DNA of 64,000 nucleotides from Leifsonia williamsii (GTDB lineage Bacteria; Actinomycetota; Actinomycetes; Actinomycetales; Microbacteriaceae): NCBI RefSeq assembly GCF_030433685.1, contig NZ_JAROCF010000001.1, positions 2,232,001-2,296,000 on the forward strand. The letters are read 5' to 3'. Position numbers and translations under genes: made by a program. Each line of letters begins with the position of its first letter. Positions within the stretch are counted from its first letter, which is position 1. The notes beneath the pieces are model-generated. The model made no database searches. It was not told the origin of the DNA and saw only the letters and a list, made by a program, of their open reading frames with translations. This document shows positions 42,765 through 50,973 of the stretch, piece by piece.

Positions 42765-43130
42765 ATGTCCGACGAGTACATCCTGCTGATCCGGGAGCCA
42801 GAGTGGAGCCCGGACACCATGACGCCCGAGGAGTGGAGCGCCGGCATGGCAGGGCACAAGGCCTTCCAGGAGGCGGTGGCCGCGGCCGGAGAGCGGATCG
42901 TGGCCAGCAGCGCGCTGCAGGCCGCCGACCGCGCGACGCGCATCGCACCGGGTGCCGACGGCGCACCGGTCTACACCGACGGTCCCTTCGGAGAGACCCG
43001 CGAGGTGATCACCGGCTTCTACAGCTTCACCGCCGAGAGCCCGGCGAAGGCGCGCGAGCTGGCCGCGCTCGTGCCGACGGGGGGCTGGGTCGAGCTGTAC
43101 CCGGTACTGGTGCTCGACCGGGTCGAATGA
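42765..43130 (+). CDS. DGPF/YCII domain protein, second copy
   Basis: A 121-residue DGPF protein with YTDGPFGETREVITGF at residues 70-85. It is distinct from the first copy (113 residues, [15 protein letters not shown]). The neighbouring ECF42 sigma gene begins 28 bases downstream, and an ECF42-type promoter precedes it. GAGGAG lies six bases before the ATG. Role unknown. Confidence 0.92.
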   Translation: MSDEYILLIREPEWSPDTMTPEEWSAGMAGHKAFQEAVAAAGERIVASSALQAADRATRIAPGADGAPVYTDGPFGETREVITGFYSFTAESPAKARELAALVPTGGWVELYPVLVLDRVE

Positions 43131-43158
43131 CGCCGGCACCGCCGCAGCCGGGAGCCGC

Positions 43159-44418
43159 GTGAGGGCGGACACCCGGATCGAGCGCGCGTACCGCGACGAC
43201 GCCCCGCGCATCCTGGGCGCGGTGGCGCGGACGACGGGCGACCTCCTGCTCGCCGAGGAGGCGGTGCAGGAGGCGTTCGCGCGCGCCCTCGCGGAAGCGG
43301 CGCGCGGCCGCGAGCCGGCCAACCCGGCCGCCTGGATCACGACGGTGGCGCGGCGGGTCGCGCTGGATGCGCTCCGGCGAGAGCGGACGGCCGTGCGCGC
43401 GGCGCCCGCCTTGGCCGCAGAGGCGGCCCGAGACGCCGACGTCCGTCATGCTGCGGCGCGCGCCGCCGAGACGACCGGAGGGAGCGAGGTGTTCACCGGC
43501 GACGAACGGCTGCAGCTGATCCTCCTGGTCGCCCACCCCGACCTCGCTCCCGCGGCGCGGGTGGCGCTCGCCCTGCGCTTCGTGTGCGGAGTTCCCACCG
43601 GGCGGATCGCCGACGCCTTCCTCGTGTCCGAACCCACGATGGCCGCCCGGCTGACGCGGGCGAAGAAGCGCATCCACGACTCCGGCATCCGCTTCCGCCT
43701 CGACGATCCGGGGGCGGTCGTCGAGCGGATGCCGGACGCGCTCACCACGATCCACCTGCTCTACTCCTGTGCGCACACCGCGGTGGGCGACGACGCGCGG
43801 ACGGACGACCGCCTGCGTGCGGACGCCATCGAGCTGGCGCGGGACGCCCACCGCGTGGCGCCGGGTTCCGAGAGCGCCGGCCTCCTGGGGCTCCTGCTGC
43901 TGACGGAGGCGCGTCAGCCCACCCGGTTCACGGTGGACGGCGACTTCGCGACGCTGCGCGAGGCGGACCGGTCGCGCTGGGACGCCGCGCTGATCGCCGA
44001 GGGGGAGCGCTACGCGACGGTCGGGCTGGCGGGCGACGGCCGGTTCGGCCTGCAGGCCGGGATCGCCGGACTGCACGCCATCGCGCCGACCTGGGCCGCC
44101 ACGGACTGGCCGGCGATCGTGCGGCTGTACGACGGGCTGGTGCGGCTCTGGCCGAGTCCGGCTGCGCGGCTCGGCCGGATCGTCGCGCTCGGCCACAGCC
44201 CCGACGCCGGACCGGAAGCCGCGCTCGGCGAGCTCGCCGCGGATCCCGGACTCGGCGGGGGTGCGCTGGCGCAGCAGGTCCACGCGGCACGCGCCGAGCT
44301 CCTGCGCCTCGCGGGCCGGCCCGCCGACGCCGCCGTCGAGCTGCGTCTCGCGGTCGACACCGCGCGGGACGACCGGACCGAGCGTTCCCTTCGTCGGCTG
44401 CTGACCGCGCTCGACTGA
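43159..44418 (+). CDS. ECF42-type sigma factor, second copy
   Basis: A 419-residue ECF42 sigma factor: region 2 LAEEAVQEAFARALAEA near residue 31, region 4 GVPTGRIADAFLVSEPTMAARLTRAKKRI near 147, then the TPR-like C-terminal extension (LGLLLLTEARQPTRFTVDG, TDWPAIVRLYDGLVRLWPSPAARLGR). GTG start with GGGAG just upstream. It is clearly paralogous to 15191-16519 but diverged throughout, so the two pairs are old duplicates or separate acquisitions. Both probably recognise the same promoter sequence. Confidence 0.92.
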   Translation: MRADTRIERAYRDDAPRILGAVARTTGDLLLAEEAVQEAFARALAEAARGREPANPAAWITTVARRVALDALRRERTAVRAAPALAAEAARDADVRHAAARAAETTGGSEVFTGDERLQLILLVAHPDLAPAARVALALRFVCGVPTGRIADAFLVSEPTMAARLTRAKKRIHDSGIRFRLDDPGAVVERMPDALTTIHLLYSCAHTAVGDDARTDDRLRADAIELARDAHRVAPGSESAGLLGLLLLTEARQPTRFTVDGDFATLREADRSRWDAALIAEGERYATVGLAGDGRFGLQAGIAGLHAIAPTWAATDWPAIVRLYDGLVRLWPSPAARLGRIVALGHSPDAGPEAALGELAADPGLGGGALAQQVHAARAELLRLAGRPADAAVELRLAVDTARDDRTERSLRRLLTALD

Positions 44419-44432
44419 ATCGAACGGCCGGG

Positions 44433-45020
44433 TCAGTCTCGGGCTGCGAGGCGGTGGACCAGCTCCAGCAGCCGCTCCAGGTCGGCCGGTTCGCTGAGCA
44501 CGCCGCTGCCGGAGGGCAGGAGGGCGGTGTTGTAGTAGATCCCGTCGCCGAGCAGCATGATCGTGCGGGCGACGACCGGGTCTCCGACCGCCTCCTCCAG
44601 CACGCCGAGCCAGTCGTGCTGCATGGCGGCGAGGGCGTCGCGCGCACGCTCGTCGGCGCCCTGCGCGAGTCGCGCCACGGCGACGATCGAGCGCTCGAAC
44701 TCCTGCGACTCCGGTGTCGCGGTCGCGATGGAGGTGCGGATGAAGTAGTCGACCGGCCCGTCCGGGGCCGTTCGCATCCGCTCGACGTCGTCGGCCACGC
44801 TCGCGCGCAGCCGCTCCAGCAGGCCGTCGACCAGTGCGTCCTTCGAGGCGAAGTGGTAGAGCAGGCCGCCCTTGGAGACGCCGGCGCGCGCCGCAACGGC
44901 GTCGAGGGTCGCCGCCCGCTCGCTCTGCTCGCCGAGCAGCTCCGCGAACGCGTCGAGGATGCGGTCGCGCGCAGGGCGCTGCGCGGGGGAGTGCGCCGTG
45001 GAGGAGGGGCTGGCGGGCAT
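44433..45020 (-). CDS. TetR family regulator of the adjacent MFS exporter
   Basis: A 195-residue repressor with a helix-turn-helix at about 18-65 (ILDAFAELLGEQSERAATL, VAARAGVSKGGLLYHFASKDAL as two pieces) and a C-terminal TetR ligand domain. It is divergent from the MFS gene with 53 bases between starts; the palindrome at 45044-45067 lies between. TAGCAT (45027-45032, minus strand) is six bases before its ATG, so it is probably leaderless and repressed by its own product. Confidence 0.93.
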   Translation of the reverse strand: MPASPSSTAHSPAQRPARDRILDAFAELLGEQSERAATLDAVAARAGVSKGGLLYHFASKDALVDGLLERLRASVADDVERMRTAPDGPVDYFIRTSIATATPESQEFERSIVAVARLAQGADERARDALAAMQHDWLGVLEEAVGDPVVARTIMLLGDGIYYNTALLPSGSGVLSEPADLERLLELVHRLAARD

Positions 45021-45043
45021 GACGTCATGCTAGCCCGGTTGCC

Positions 45044-45067
45044 ACTGTACCGTCCAGACGGTACAGT
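45044..45067. promoter_or_regulatory. 24-bp TetR operator overlapping the MFS promoter
   Basis: ACTGTACCGTC (45044-45054) and GACGGTACAGT (45057-45067) form a perfect inverted repeat around CA. The TACAGT at its right end (45062-45067) is also the -10 of the MFS gene, whose ATG follows six bases later, so bound repressor would block the promoter directly. Confidence 0.88.
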
Positions 45068-45073
45068 AGCTCC

Positions 45074-46600
45074 ATGACCACCACCGCCTCCCTGCCTGCC
45101 GTCACGAGCCCCCGCGCGGGCGCACGCGGCTGGGCGGCCCTCGCGGTGCTCATGCTGCCGACCCTGCTCGTCTCGGTCGACAACACGGTGCTCAGCTTCG
45201 CCCTCCCGTCGATCTCCGAGGCGCTCGCGCCCAGCGCGACCGGCATGCTCTGGATCGTCGACGTCTACCCGCTCGTGCTCGCCGGTCTCCTCGTCGCCAT
45301 GGGCAGTCTCGGCGACCGCATCGGCCGTCGCCGTCTGCTGCTGATCGGCGCCACCGGCTTCGCCGCGGTCTCCGTCGCCGCCGCCTTCGCTCCGACGGCG
45401 GAGCTGCTGATCGGCGCCCGCGCGGTGCTCGGCTTCTTCGGCGCCATGCTGATGCCGTCGACGCTGTCGTTGCTGCGCAGCACCTTCCTCGACCGCGACC
45501 AGCGCCGTCTCGCCGTCGCCATCTGGGCGTCCGGCTTCGCGGCGGGCTCGGCCCTCGGCCCGATCGTGGGCGGCGTGCTCCTGGAGCACTTCCCGTGGGG
45601 GTCGGTGTTCCTCCTCGCCGTGCCGGTGCTCGTGCCGCTGCTCGTGCTCGCGCCGCTGCTGGTGGCGGAGTCCCGCGACCCGCACCCGGGCCCGGTCGAC
45701 CCGATCAGCATCCTGTTGTCGCTCGTGACGATGGCGCCCATCGTCTACGGCATCAAGTCGCTCGCGGTCGACGGCGTCTCCGCACTCGCGGTGGTGGCGA
45801 TCGTCGTCGGCGTCGTCGCTGGCGTGCTGTTCGTGCGGCGCCAGTTGCGGCGACCGGTGCCGATGCTGGATGTGCGGCTCTTCCGCGTGCCCGCGTTCAG
45901 CGGCGCCGTGATCATCAACCTGCTGAGTGTCGTCTCGCTGGTCGGCTTCCTGTTCTTCGTGTCGCAGCACCTCCAGCTCGTCATCGGCCTGACGCCGCTG
46001 CAGTCGGGACTCGTGCTGCTGCCGGGGCTGGTGACGATGATCGTCGCCGGGCTGGTGGTCGTGCCGATCGCGCGCCGGGTCCGGCCCGGCATCGTGATCG
46101 CGAGCGGCCTGACGCTGTCGGCGCTCGGCTACCTGCTGATCGCGCTGACCGGGGGAGCGGTGTCGTGGGGCCTCCTGCTCGCCGCGTTCGTGCTGCTCGG
46201 CGCCGGCATCGGCGCGGCGGAGACGGTCTCGAACGAACTCGTGCTCGCCACGGCCCCCGCTGCCAAGGCGGGAGCGGCCTCCGCGGTCTCGGAGACGGCG
46301 TACGAGCTCGGCGCCGTGCTCGGGACGGCGACGCTCGGCACGATCATCACCGCCTCCTACCGCGCGTCGATCGTGGTGCCGGAGGGGCTGACAGCCGCGC
46401 AGGCCCATGCGGCCCGCGAGACGCTCGGCGGTGCGACGACGGTCGCGGGAAGCCTCCCGCCGAACCTCGCCGATGAGCTGCTCGCCTCGGCGAGGGCCGC
46501 GTTCGACAGCGGCGTCGGGGTGACCGCTGCGATCGGGATCGCGCTCGTGGGGGCGGCCGGGGTGCTGGCGCTGGTCGCGCTGCGGCGCATCCGCGCCTGA
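45074..46600 (+). CDS. MFS drug exporter, DHA2 (14-helix) family
   Basis: A 508-residue major facilitator with about 14 helices. VSVDNTVLSFALPSI in helix 1 is motif D1, GSLGDRIGRRRLLLIG motif A, and GFAAGSALGPIVGGVL in helix 5 motif C of drug antiporters. It should export cationic or lipophilic toxic compounds using the proton gradient. It is repressed by the divergent TetR. No membrane fusion protein is nearby, as expected for a Gram-positive. Confidence 0.92.
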   Translation: MTTTASLPAVTSPRAGARGWAALAVLMLPTLLVSVDNTVLSFALPSISEALAPSATGMLWIVDVYPLVLAGLLVAMGSLGDRIGRRRLLLIGATGFAAVSVAAAFAPTAELLIGARAVLGFFGAMLMPSTLSLLRSTFLDRDQRRLAVAIWASGFAAGSALGPIVGGVLLEHFPWGSVFLLAVPVLVPLLVLAPLLVAESRDPHPGPVDPISILLSLVTMAPIVYGIKSLAVDGVSALAVVAIVVGVVAGVLFVRRQLRRPVPMLDVRLFRVPAFSGAVIINLLSVVSLVGFLFFVSQHLQLVIGLTPLQSGLVLLPGLVTMIVAGLVVVPIARRVRPGIVIASGLTLSALGYLLIALTGGAVSWGLLLAAFVLLGAGIGAAETVSNELVLATAPAAKAGAASAVSETAYELGAVLGTATLGTIITASYRASIVVPEGLTAAQAHAARETLGGATTVAGSLPPNLADELLASARAAFDSGVGVTAAIGIALVGAAGVLALVALRRIRA

Positions 46601-46657
46601 CCCGCGGCGCGGAAAGGGAGGCGCTCGGGTAGCGGCGAGCGGCGTGTCGCAGGGAAC

Positions 46658-46698
46658 GGAGGAGCTCGGCGGGTGTGTGCCGCCGGGCTCCTCCCTTT
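46658..46698 (+). terminator. Terminator after the MFS gene
   Basis: GGAGGAGCTCGGCGG (46658-46672) pairs with CCGCCGGGCTCCTCC (46680-46694) around GTGTGTG, 15 pairs with one T-G, followed by CTTT. An outer GAAAGGGAGG at 46612 could extend it. The remaining bases to 46828 hold only the leuB promoter region, with TAGGGT at 46791-46796. Confidence 0.8.
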
Positions 46699-46828
46699 CG
46701 TGGCACCGGTTTGTGTGCACAGGGCGCCGGCTGTGCGCAGGAGTCCACAGATCGCCGGACCGCGCCTCCTGAGGGCCTGGCGGCGGCGATAGGGTGGCAG
46801 GACAGCCGATCCACCGACCAGGAGTGCC

Positions 46829-47896
46829 ATGCCTCAGAACGCGCAGACCGTCCGACTCGCCGTCATCCCCGGCGATGGCATCGGCCCCGAGGTCATCGCC
46901 GAAGCGGTCAAGGTGCTGGAGGCGGTCACGCGCGACAGCGGCCTGGCGTTCGCGCCGACGCACTTCTCGCTCGGCGCCGACCGCTACCTGGCGACCGGCG
47001 ACGTGCTGACCGACGACGACCTCGACGCCATCAAGGGGCACGACGCCATCCTGCTCGGCGCGGTCGGCGGCGTCCCCGGAGATCCGCGGCTGGTCGGGGC
47101 GAACATCGAGCGCGGGCTGCTGCTGAAGCTGCGGTTCTCGCTCGACCACTACGTGAACCTCCGCCCCACGACGCTGTTCCCCGGCATCGCGAGCCCGCTC
47201 GCGAACCCCGGAGAGGTCGACTTCGTCGTCGTGCGCGAGGGCACGGAGGGCCCGTACGTCGGCAACGGCGGCGCCATCCGCCAGGGCACCCCGCACGAGA
47301 TCGCCAACGAGGTCTCGGTCAACACCGCCTACGGGGTGGAGCGGGTGGTGCGGTACGCGTTCGAGCAGGCCGAGCAGCGCCGCAAGAGGCTCACGCTCGT
47401 GCACAAGACCAACGTGCTGACCTTCGCCGGCGGGCTCTGGAAGCGGATCGTGGACGCGGTCGCCGCCGAGCACCCGGAGGTGGCGGTCGACTACCTCCAC
47501 GTCGACGCGGCGACGATCTTCCTCGTCACCGACCCTGCTAGATTTGATGTGATCGTCACGGACAACCTCTTCGGCGACATCCTCACCGACCTCGCGGCCG
47601 CGATCAGCGGCGGCATCGGACTGGCCGCTTCGGGCAACATCAACCCCTCGGGCGAGTTCCCCAGCATGTTCGAGCCGGTTCACGGATCGGCCCCCGACAT
47701 CGCCGGCCAGCAGAAGGCCGACCCCACCGCCGCGATCCTGTCCGTCGCGCTCCTGCTCCGCCACCTCGGCGCCCGGGAGCTCGCCGAGCGGGTCGAGTCC
47801 GCGGTGACCGCCGACCTGGCCGCCCGTACGGGCGCGACGCGCACGACCGCCGAGATCGGCGACGCGATCGCCGCCCGGGTGGCGCAGAATCAGTAG
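46829..47896 (+). CDS. leuB: 3-isopropylmalate dehydrogenase
   Basis: A 355-residue beta-decarboxylating dehydrogenase for the third step of leucine synthesis. PGDGIGPEV (residues 11-19) opens the NAD site, the substrate arginines are in [24 protein letters not shown] near 131 holds the loop and Tyr, HKTNVLTFA near 192 the catalytic Lys, and the metal Asps are in [12 protein letters not shown] near 247. AGGAG precedes the ATG. The ilvE gene follows 22 bases downstream. Confidence 0.95.
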   Translation: MPQNAQTVRLAVIPGDGIGPEVIAEAVKVLEAVTRDSGLAFAPTHFSLGADRYLATGDVLTDDDLDAIKGHDAILLGAVGGVPGDPRLVGANIERGLLLKLRFSLDHYVNLRPTTLFPGIASPLANPGEVDFVVVREGTEGPYVGNGGAIRQGTPHEIANEVSVNTAYGVERVVRYAFEQAEQRRKRLTLVHKTNVLTFAGGLWKRIVDAVAAEHPEVAVDYLHVDAATIFLVTDPARFDVIVTDNLFGDILTDLAAAISGGIGLAASGNINPSGEFPSMFEPVHGSAPDIAGQQKADPTAAILSVALLLRHLGARELAERVESAVTADLAARTGATRTTAEIGDAIAARVAQNQ

Positions 47897-47918
47897 ACCG
47901 TCTCGTCGAAGGACACCC

Positions 47919-49052
47919 ATGAACGCCTCCACCAGCATCAACCTCACCAGCGGCCCGACCGAGACCAGCGGACTGCTCTGGAACGTCAGCCGCAACGAGG
48001 CGGCGCGCGACGCCGCCGAGCGGGCGGCGATCCTGGCCGACCCCGGGTTCGGCAACCACTTCACCGACCACATGGTCGACCTGTGCTGGTCGGCGAAGGG
48101 AGGCTGGCACCGGCCGCGCGTCTCGCCGTACGGCCCCATCCAGCTCGACCCGGCCGCCGCCGTGCTGCACTACGCGCAGGAGATCTTCGAGGGCCTCAAG
48201 GCGTACCGCCACGAGGACGGCTCGATCTGGACCTTCCGTCCGGAGGCGAACGCGGCCCGCATGCAGCGCTCGGCCTATCGTCTCGCCCTGCCGGAGCTCC
48301 CGGTCGAGCACTTCCTCGACTCGCTCAAGCAGCTCGTCGCGGTGGACGGCGACTGGGTGCCGTCGGCGCCCGAGACCAGCCTCTACCTCCGGCCCTTCAT
48401 GTTCGCCAAGGAGGCGTTCCTCGGCGTGCGCCCGGCCAACAAGGTCGCGTACTACCTGATCGCGAGCCCGGCGGGCGCGTACTTCCCGAGCGGGGTGGCC
48501 CCCGTCTCCATCTGGCTCTCCGACCACTGGTCGCGCGCCGGCCAGGGCGGCACCGGAGCGGCGAAGACGGGCGGCAACTACGCCTCCAGCCTCCTTCCGC
48601 AGGCGGAGGCTTACGAGCACGGCTGCGCGCAGGTGCTGTTCCTCGACTCGGTCGAGGGCAAGTACCTCGAGGAGCTCGGGGGCATGAACGTCGTGCTCGT
48701 CTACAAGGACGGCACCCTGGTCACCCCTGACTCGCCGAGCATCCTCGAGGGCATCACCCTCGACTCGGTGCTGCAGCTGGCGCGCGACCGCGGCCACACG
48801 GTCGAGCGCCGCCGCGTGACCATCGACGAGTGGCGCGACGGCGTCGAGTCGGGCGACATCGTCGAGGTGTTCGCTTGCGGCACCGCCGCGGTCATCACGC
48901 CCATCGGCGAGCTGAAGTCCGACACCTTCACCGTCGGCGACATCACCGCGCCTCCCGGGGAGCTGACGATGTCGCTGCGCGAGGAGCTGACCGGCATCCA
49001 GTACGGCCGCGTGCGCGACCGTCACAACTGGATGTACCGCCTCGACGCCTGA
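47919..49052 (+). CDS. ilvE: Branched-chain amino acid aminotransferase
   Basis: A 377-residue fold-type IV PLP enzyme catalysing the last step to leucine, isoleucine and valine. The PLP lysine is in AAKTGGNYASSLL near residue 212; QEIFEGLKAYRHEDGSIWTFRP near 88 and EELGGMNVVLVYKDG near 250 match the long actinobacterial IlvE. Co-oriented with leuB and probably co-transcribed. Confidence 0.95.
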   Translation: MNASTSINLTSGPTETSGLLWNVSRNEAARDAAERAAILADPGFGNHFTDHMVDLCWSAKGGWHRPRVSPYGPIQLDPAAAVLHYAQEIFEGLKAYRHEDGSIWTFRPEANAARMQRSAYRLALPELPVEHFLDSLKQLVAVDGDWVPSAPETSLYLRPFMFAKEAFLGVRPANKVAYYLIASPAGAYFPSGVAPVSIWLSDHWSRAGQGGTGAAKTGGNYASSLLPQAEAYEHGCAQVLFLDSVEGKYLEELGGMNVVLVYKDGTLVTPDSPSILEGITLDSVLQLARDRGHTVERRRVTIDEWRDGVESGDIVEVFACGTAAVITPIGELKSDTFTVGDITAPPGELTMSLREELTGIQYGRVRDRHNWMYRLDA

Positions 49053-49102
49053 GCGCGTCACCGCATCCGCGTCACCGTTTCCATCCACCGAAGGGCGTCG
49101 AA

Positions 49103-50014
49103 GTGTCGGAATCAGAGACTGAATCCGGCACATCGGCGCCCCTCGGCACGTTCGCGGTCGTGGGGCCCGGGGCAGTGGGCGGGCTGCTCGCGTGGCTGCT
49201 CGACCGAGCAGGGCACGAGGTCGTGGCAGTCGGACGTTCGGCGACGGTCGAGGCGATCCGCGAGTACGGGATCGAGGTGCGCAGCGCGCAGTTCGGCGGC
49301 GGCCTCCGTCGGGTGGCGGCCGACACCGTCGTGCCGGAGGGCGCGCACGTGATCGTCGCGACCAAGGCGTACGGGCTGGAGGACGTGCTCCCCGGCATCG
49401 CGCAGGCCCGGCCCGCCGAGGTCGTCTCGTTCCTCAACGGCGTCGAGCACATGCCGCTGCTGCGGGAGGCGCTGCCCGGCGTGCCCGTCGTCGGCGCCTC
49501 GGTCGCGGTGTCGGCGCTGCGCTTGTCGCCTGCGGTGATCGACCACCGCAGCCCGTTCGTGAACATCGAGGCGCCCGAGGTTGCGGCGGACTCCGCGATC
49601 GTGCGGGCGCTGCAGGAGGCCGGCCCCCGCGTCCGCGTGCGCGGAACGGAGGCCGAGGTGCTCTGGGGCAAGTTCCGCCTGCTCGCGGCGCTCGCCCTCC
49701 TCACCTCCTACTGGCGGCAGCCGGCGGGGCCCGCGCTCAGCGAGGACCCCGAGCTGACGGAGGCCGTGGTCGCCGAGATCGTCGCCTGCTCGGCGGCCGA
49801 GGGCGTGCCGGCCTCCGAGCTCGACCTGGTGCGGGCGCTGCACAGCGTGCCGGGCGGGATGCGCACCTCCCTGCAGGAGGATCTCGCCGCCGGCGCGCCC
49901 AGCGAGCTCGACGCCCTGGGTGGGGCGCTGCTGCGGGTGGGGGAGCGGCGCGGGCTGGCGCTGCCGGGCGTCGAACGGATCGTGGCCGCGCTGGACGACG
50001 CGGCCGGGCGCTGA
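49103..50014 (+). CDS. Ketopantoate reductase (PanE/ApbA)-family protein, divergent
   Basis: A 303-residue protein with PanE architecture: Rossmann motif VVGPGAVGGLLAWLL near residue 18, VATKAYGLEDVLP near 88 and the helical C-terminal domain. In true PanE the helix with the catalytic Lys reads K-L-x-x-N with a second Asn; here it is WGKFRLLAALALL, keeping Lys but losing the Asn residues. It may reduce another 2-oxo acid. GTG start at 49103. The TGA lies inside the first unit of a tandem array. Confidence 0.75.
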   Translation: MSESETESGTSAPLGTFAVVGPGAVGGLLAWLLDRAGHEVVAVGRSATVEAIREYGIEVRSAQFGGGLRRVAADTVVPEGAHVIVATKAYGLEDVLPGIAQARPAEVVSFLNGVEHMPLLREALPGVPVVGASVAVSALRLSPAVIDHRSPFVNIEAPEVAADSAIVRALQEAGPRVRVRGTEAEVLWGKFRLLAALALLTSYWRQPAGPALSEDPELTEAVVAEIVACSAAEGVPASELDLVRALHSVPGGMRTSLQEDLAAGAPSELDALGGALLRVGERRGLALPGVERIVAALDDAAGR

Positions 50015-50088
50015 TCAGCCCTCGCGCTGACCGGCCGGGCGCTGACCAGCCCTTGCGCTGACCAGCCGGGCGCTGACCAGCCCGGGCG
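50008..50088. repeat. Short tandem array (about 31-bp period) at a gene end
   Basis: The heptamer GCGCTGA occurs at 50008, 50024, 50039, 50055 and 50070, steps of 16, 15, 16 and 15 bases, each followed by CC-GCC-type sequence. The first unit encodes the last codons and TGA of the PanE-like gene. Confidence 0.8.
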
Positions 50089-50117
50089 CCCGCACGCGCT
50101 GCCGCCCGCTCCCGGAC

Positions 50118-50123
50118 TAGGCT
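50118..50123 (+). promoter_or_regulatory. -10 hexamer TAGGCT before the FAH-family gene
   Basis: TAGGCT with seven bases to the GTG at 50131, leaderless type. It means the gene has its own promoter despite same-strand neighbours. Confidence 0.5.
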
Positions 50124-50130
50124 CGAACGC

Positions 50131-50898
50131 GTGAAGATCGCACGCTTCAGCCACGACGGCTCCATCGACTACGGCATCGTCGACGAGGACGCGCTCGTCG
50201 TCCTCGCCGGCGACCCGCTGTTCACCGGGTTCGACACGACGGGGGAGCGGGTGCCGCTCGGCAAGGTGGGCTCGCTGCTCGCGCCGGTGATCCCACGGTC
50301 GAAGGTCGTCGCGGTGGGCAAGAACTACCGCGACCACGCCGCCGAGATGGGCGGGGAGGCGCCGGAGGAGCCGCTGCTGTTCCTCAAGCCGAACACCGCG
50401 GTCATCGGCCTGGGCGACCCGATCCTCCTGCCGCCGCAGTCGCAGCAGGTGGATTACGAGGGCGAGCTGGCCGTCGTCATCGGCAAGATCGCCCGCCACG
50501 TGACGGCCGAGAAGGCCGCAGAGCACATCTTCGGGTACACCGTGGCCAACGACGTCACCGCGCGCGACCTCCAGCGCACCGACGGCCAGTGGACGCGCGC
50601 CAAGGGCTTCGACACCTTCTGCCCGCTCGGCCCCGTCATCGAGACCGAGCTCGACCCGGCGGCCGTGCTGCGCACCCGCGTCAACGGCGAGCTCAAGCAG
50701 GAGGCGCCGCTCAGCGACATGGTGCACTCCATCCCCTCGATCATCGAGTACGCCTCCAGCGTCTTCACGCTGCTGCCGGGCGACGTCATCCTCACGGGTA
50801 CGCCGGCGGGAGTCGGGCCGATCGTCGCCGGCGACACCGTGGAGGTGGAGGTCGACGGCGTCGGCTCGCTGGTGAACCCGGTGCGGGCGGCGAAGTAG
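50131..50898 (+). CDS. Fumarylacetoacetate hydrolase family protein
   Basis: A 255-residue FAH-fold enzyme. The core has VGKNYRDHAAEMGG near residue 63, LKPNTAVIG near 86, the metal ligands in DYEGELAVVIG near 108 (two Glu), and TGTPAGVG near 220. Members cleave C-C bonds of fumarylpyruvate-like or acylpyruvate substrates or decarboxylate oxaloacetate. In actinobacteria it is commonly found just upstream of gltX, as here; the meaning of this linkage is unclear. Confidence 0.9.
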   Translation: MKIARFSHDGSIDYGIVDEDALVVLAGDPLFTGFDTTGERVPLGKVGSLLAPVIPRSKVVAVGKNYRDHAAEMGGEAPEEPLLFLKPNTAVIGLGDPILLPPQSQQVDYEGELAVVIGKIARHVTAEKAAEHIFGYTVANDVTARDLQRTDGQWTRAKGFDTFCPLGPVIETELDPAAVLRTRVNGELKQEAPLSDMVHSIPSIIEYASSVFTLLPGDVILTGTPAGVGPIVAGDTVEVEVDGVGSLVNPVRAAK

Positions 50899-50940
50899 CG
50901 CGGGCGGCGGATCAGAGCGGGCGGCGAAGTCACGCGGGCG
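50883..50940. repeat. 34-bp-period duplication at the FAH gene end
   Basis: GCGGGCGGCGAAGT occurs at 50883-50896, across the last codons before the TAG stop, and again at 50917-50930; flanking GCGCGGGCG sequence is repeated as well. Confidence 0.75.
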
Positions 50941-50958
50941 CGGGCGGACGCCGCCCGA

Positions 50959-50964
50959 TAGGAT
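50959..50964 (+). promoter_or_regulatory. -10 hexamer TAGGAT before gltX
   Basis: TAGGAT with nine bases to the ATG at 50974. The leader would be no longer than three bases. Confidence 0.45.
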
Positions 50965-50973
50965 CGAAGCGGT

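Noticed and set aside
40497..43340. A minus-strand open frame of about 950 codons covering DoxX, serA antisense and the DGPF gene
   Set aside because: High-GC codon bias keeps antisense frames open. Only its last 131 codons (DoxX) look like protein; the rest is Arg/Glu/Val low complexity opposite serA.
43928..48139. A 1,400-codon minus-strand open frame opposite the sigma factor, MFS and leuB genes
   Set aside because: Composition is Arg/His/Gln-rich without any domain, and it mirrors well-supported genes on the plus strand and the TetR gene in a different frame.
50008..50088. CRISPR-like array
   Set aside because: Units of 15-16 bases repeat without unique spacers and overlap a stop codon; no cas genes are in the window.
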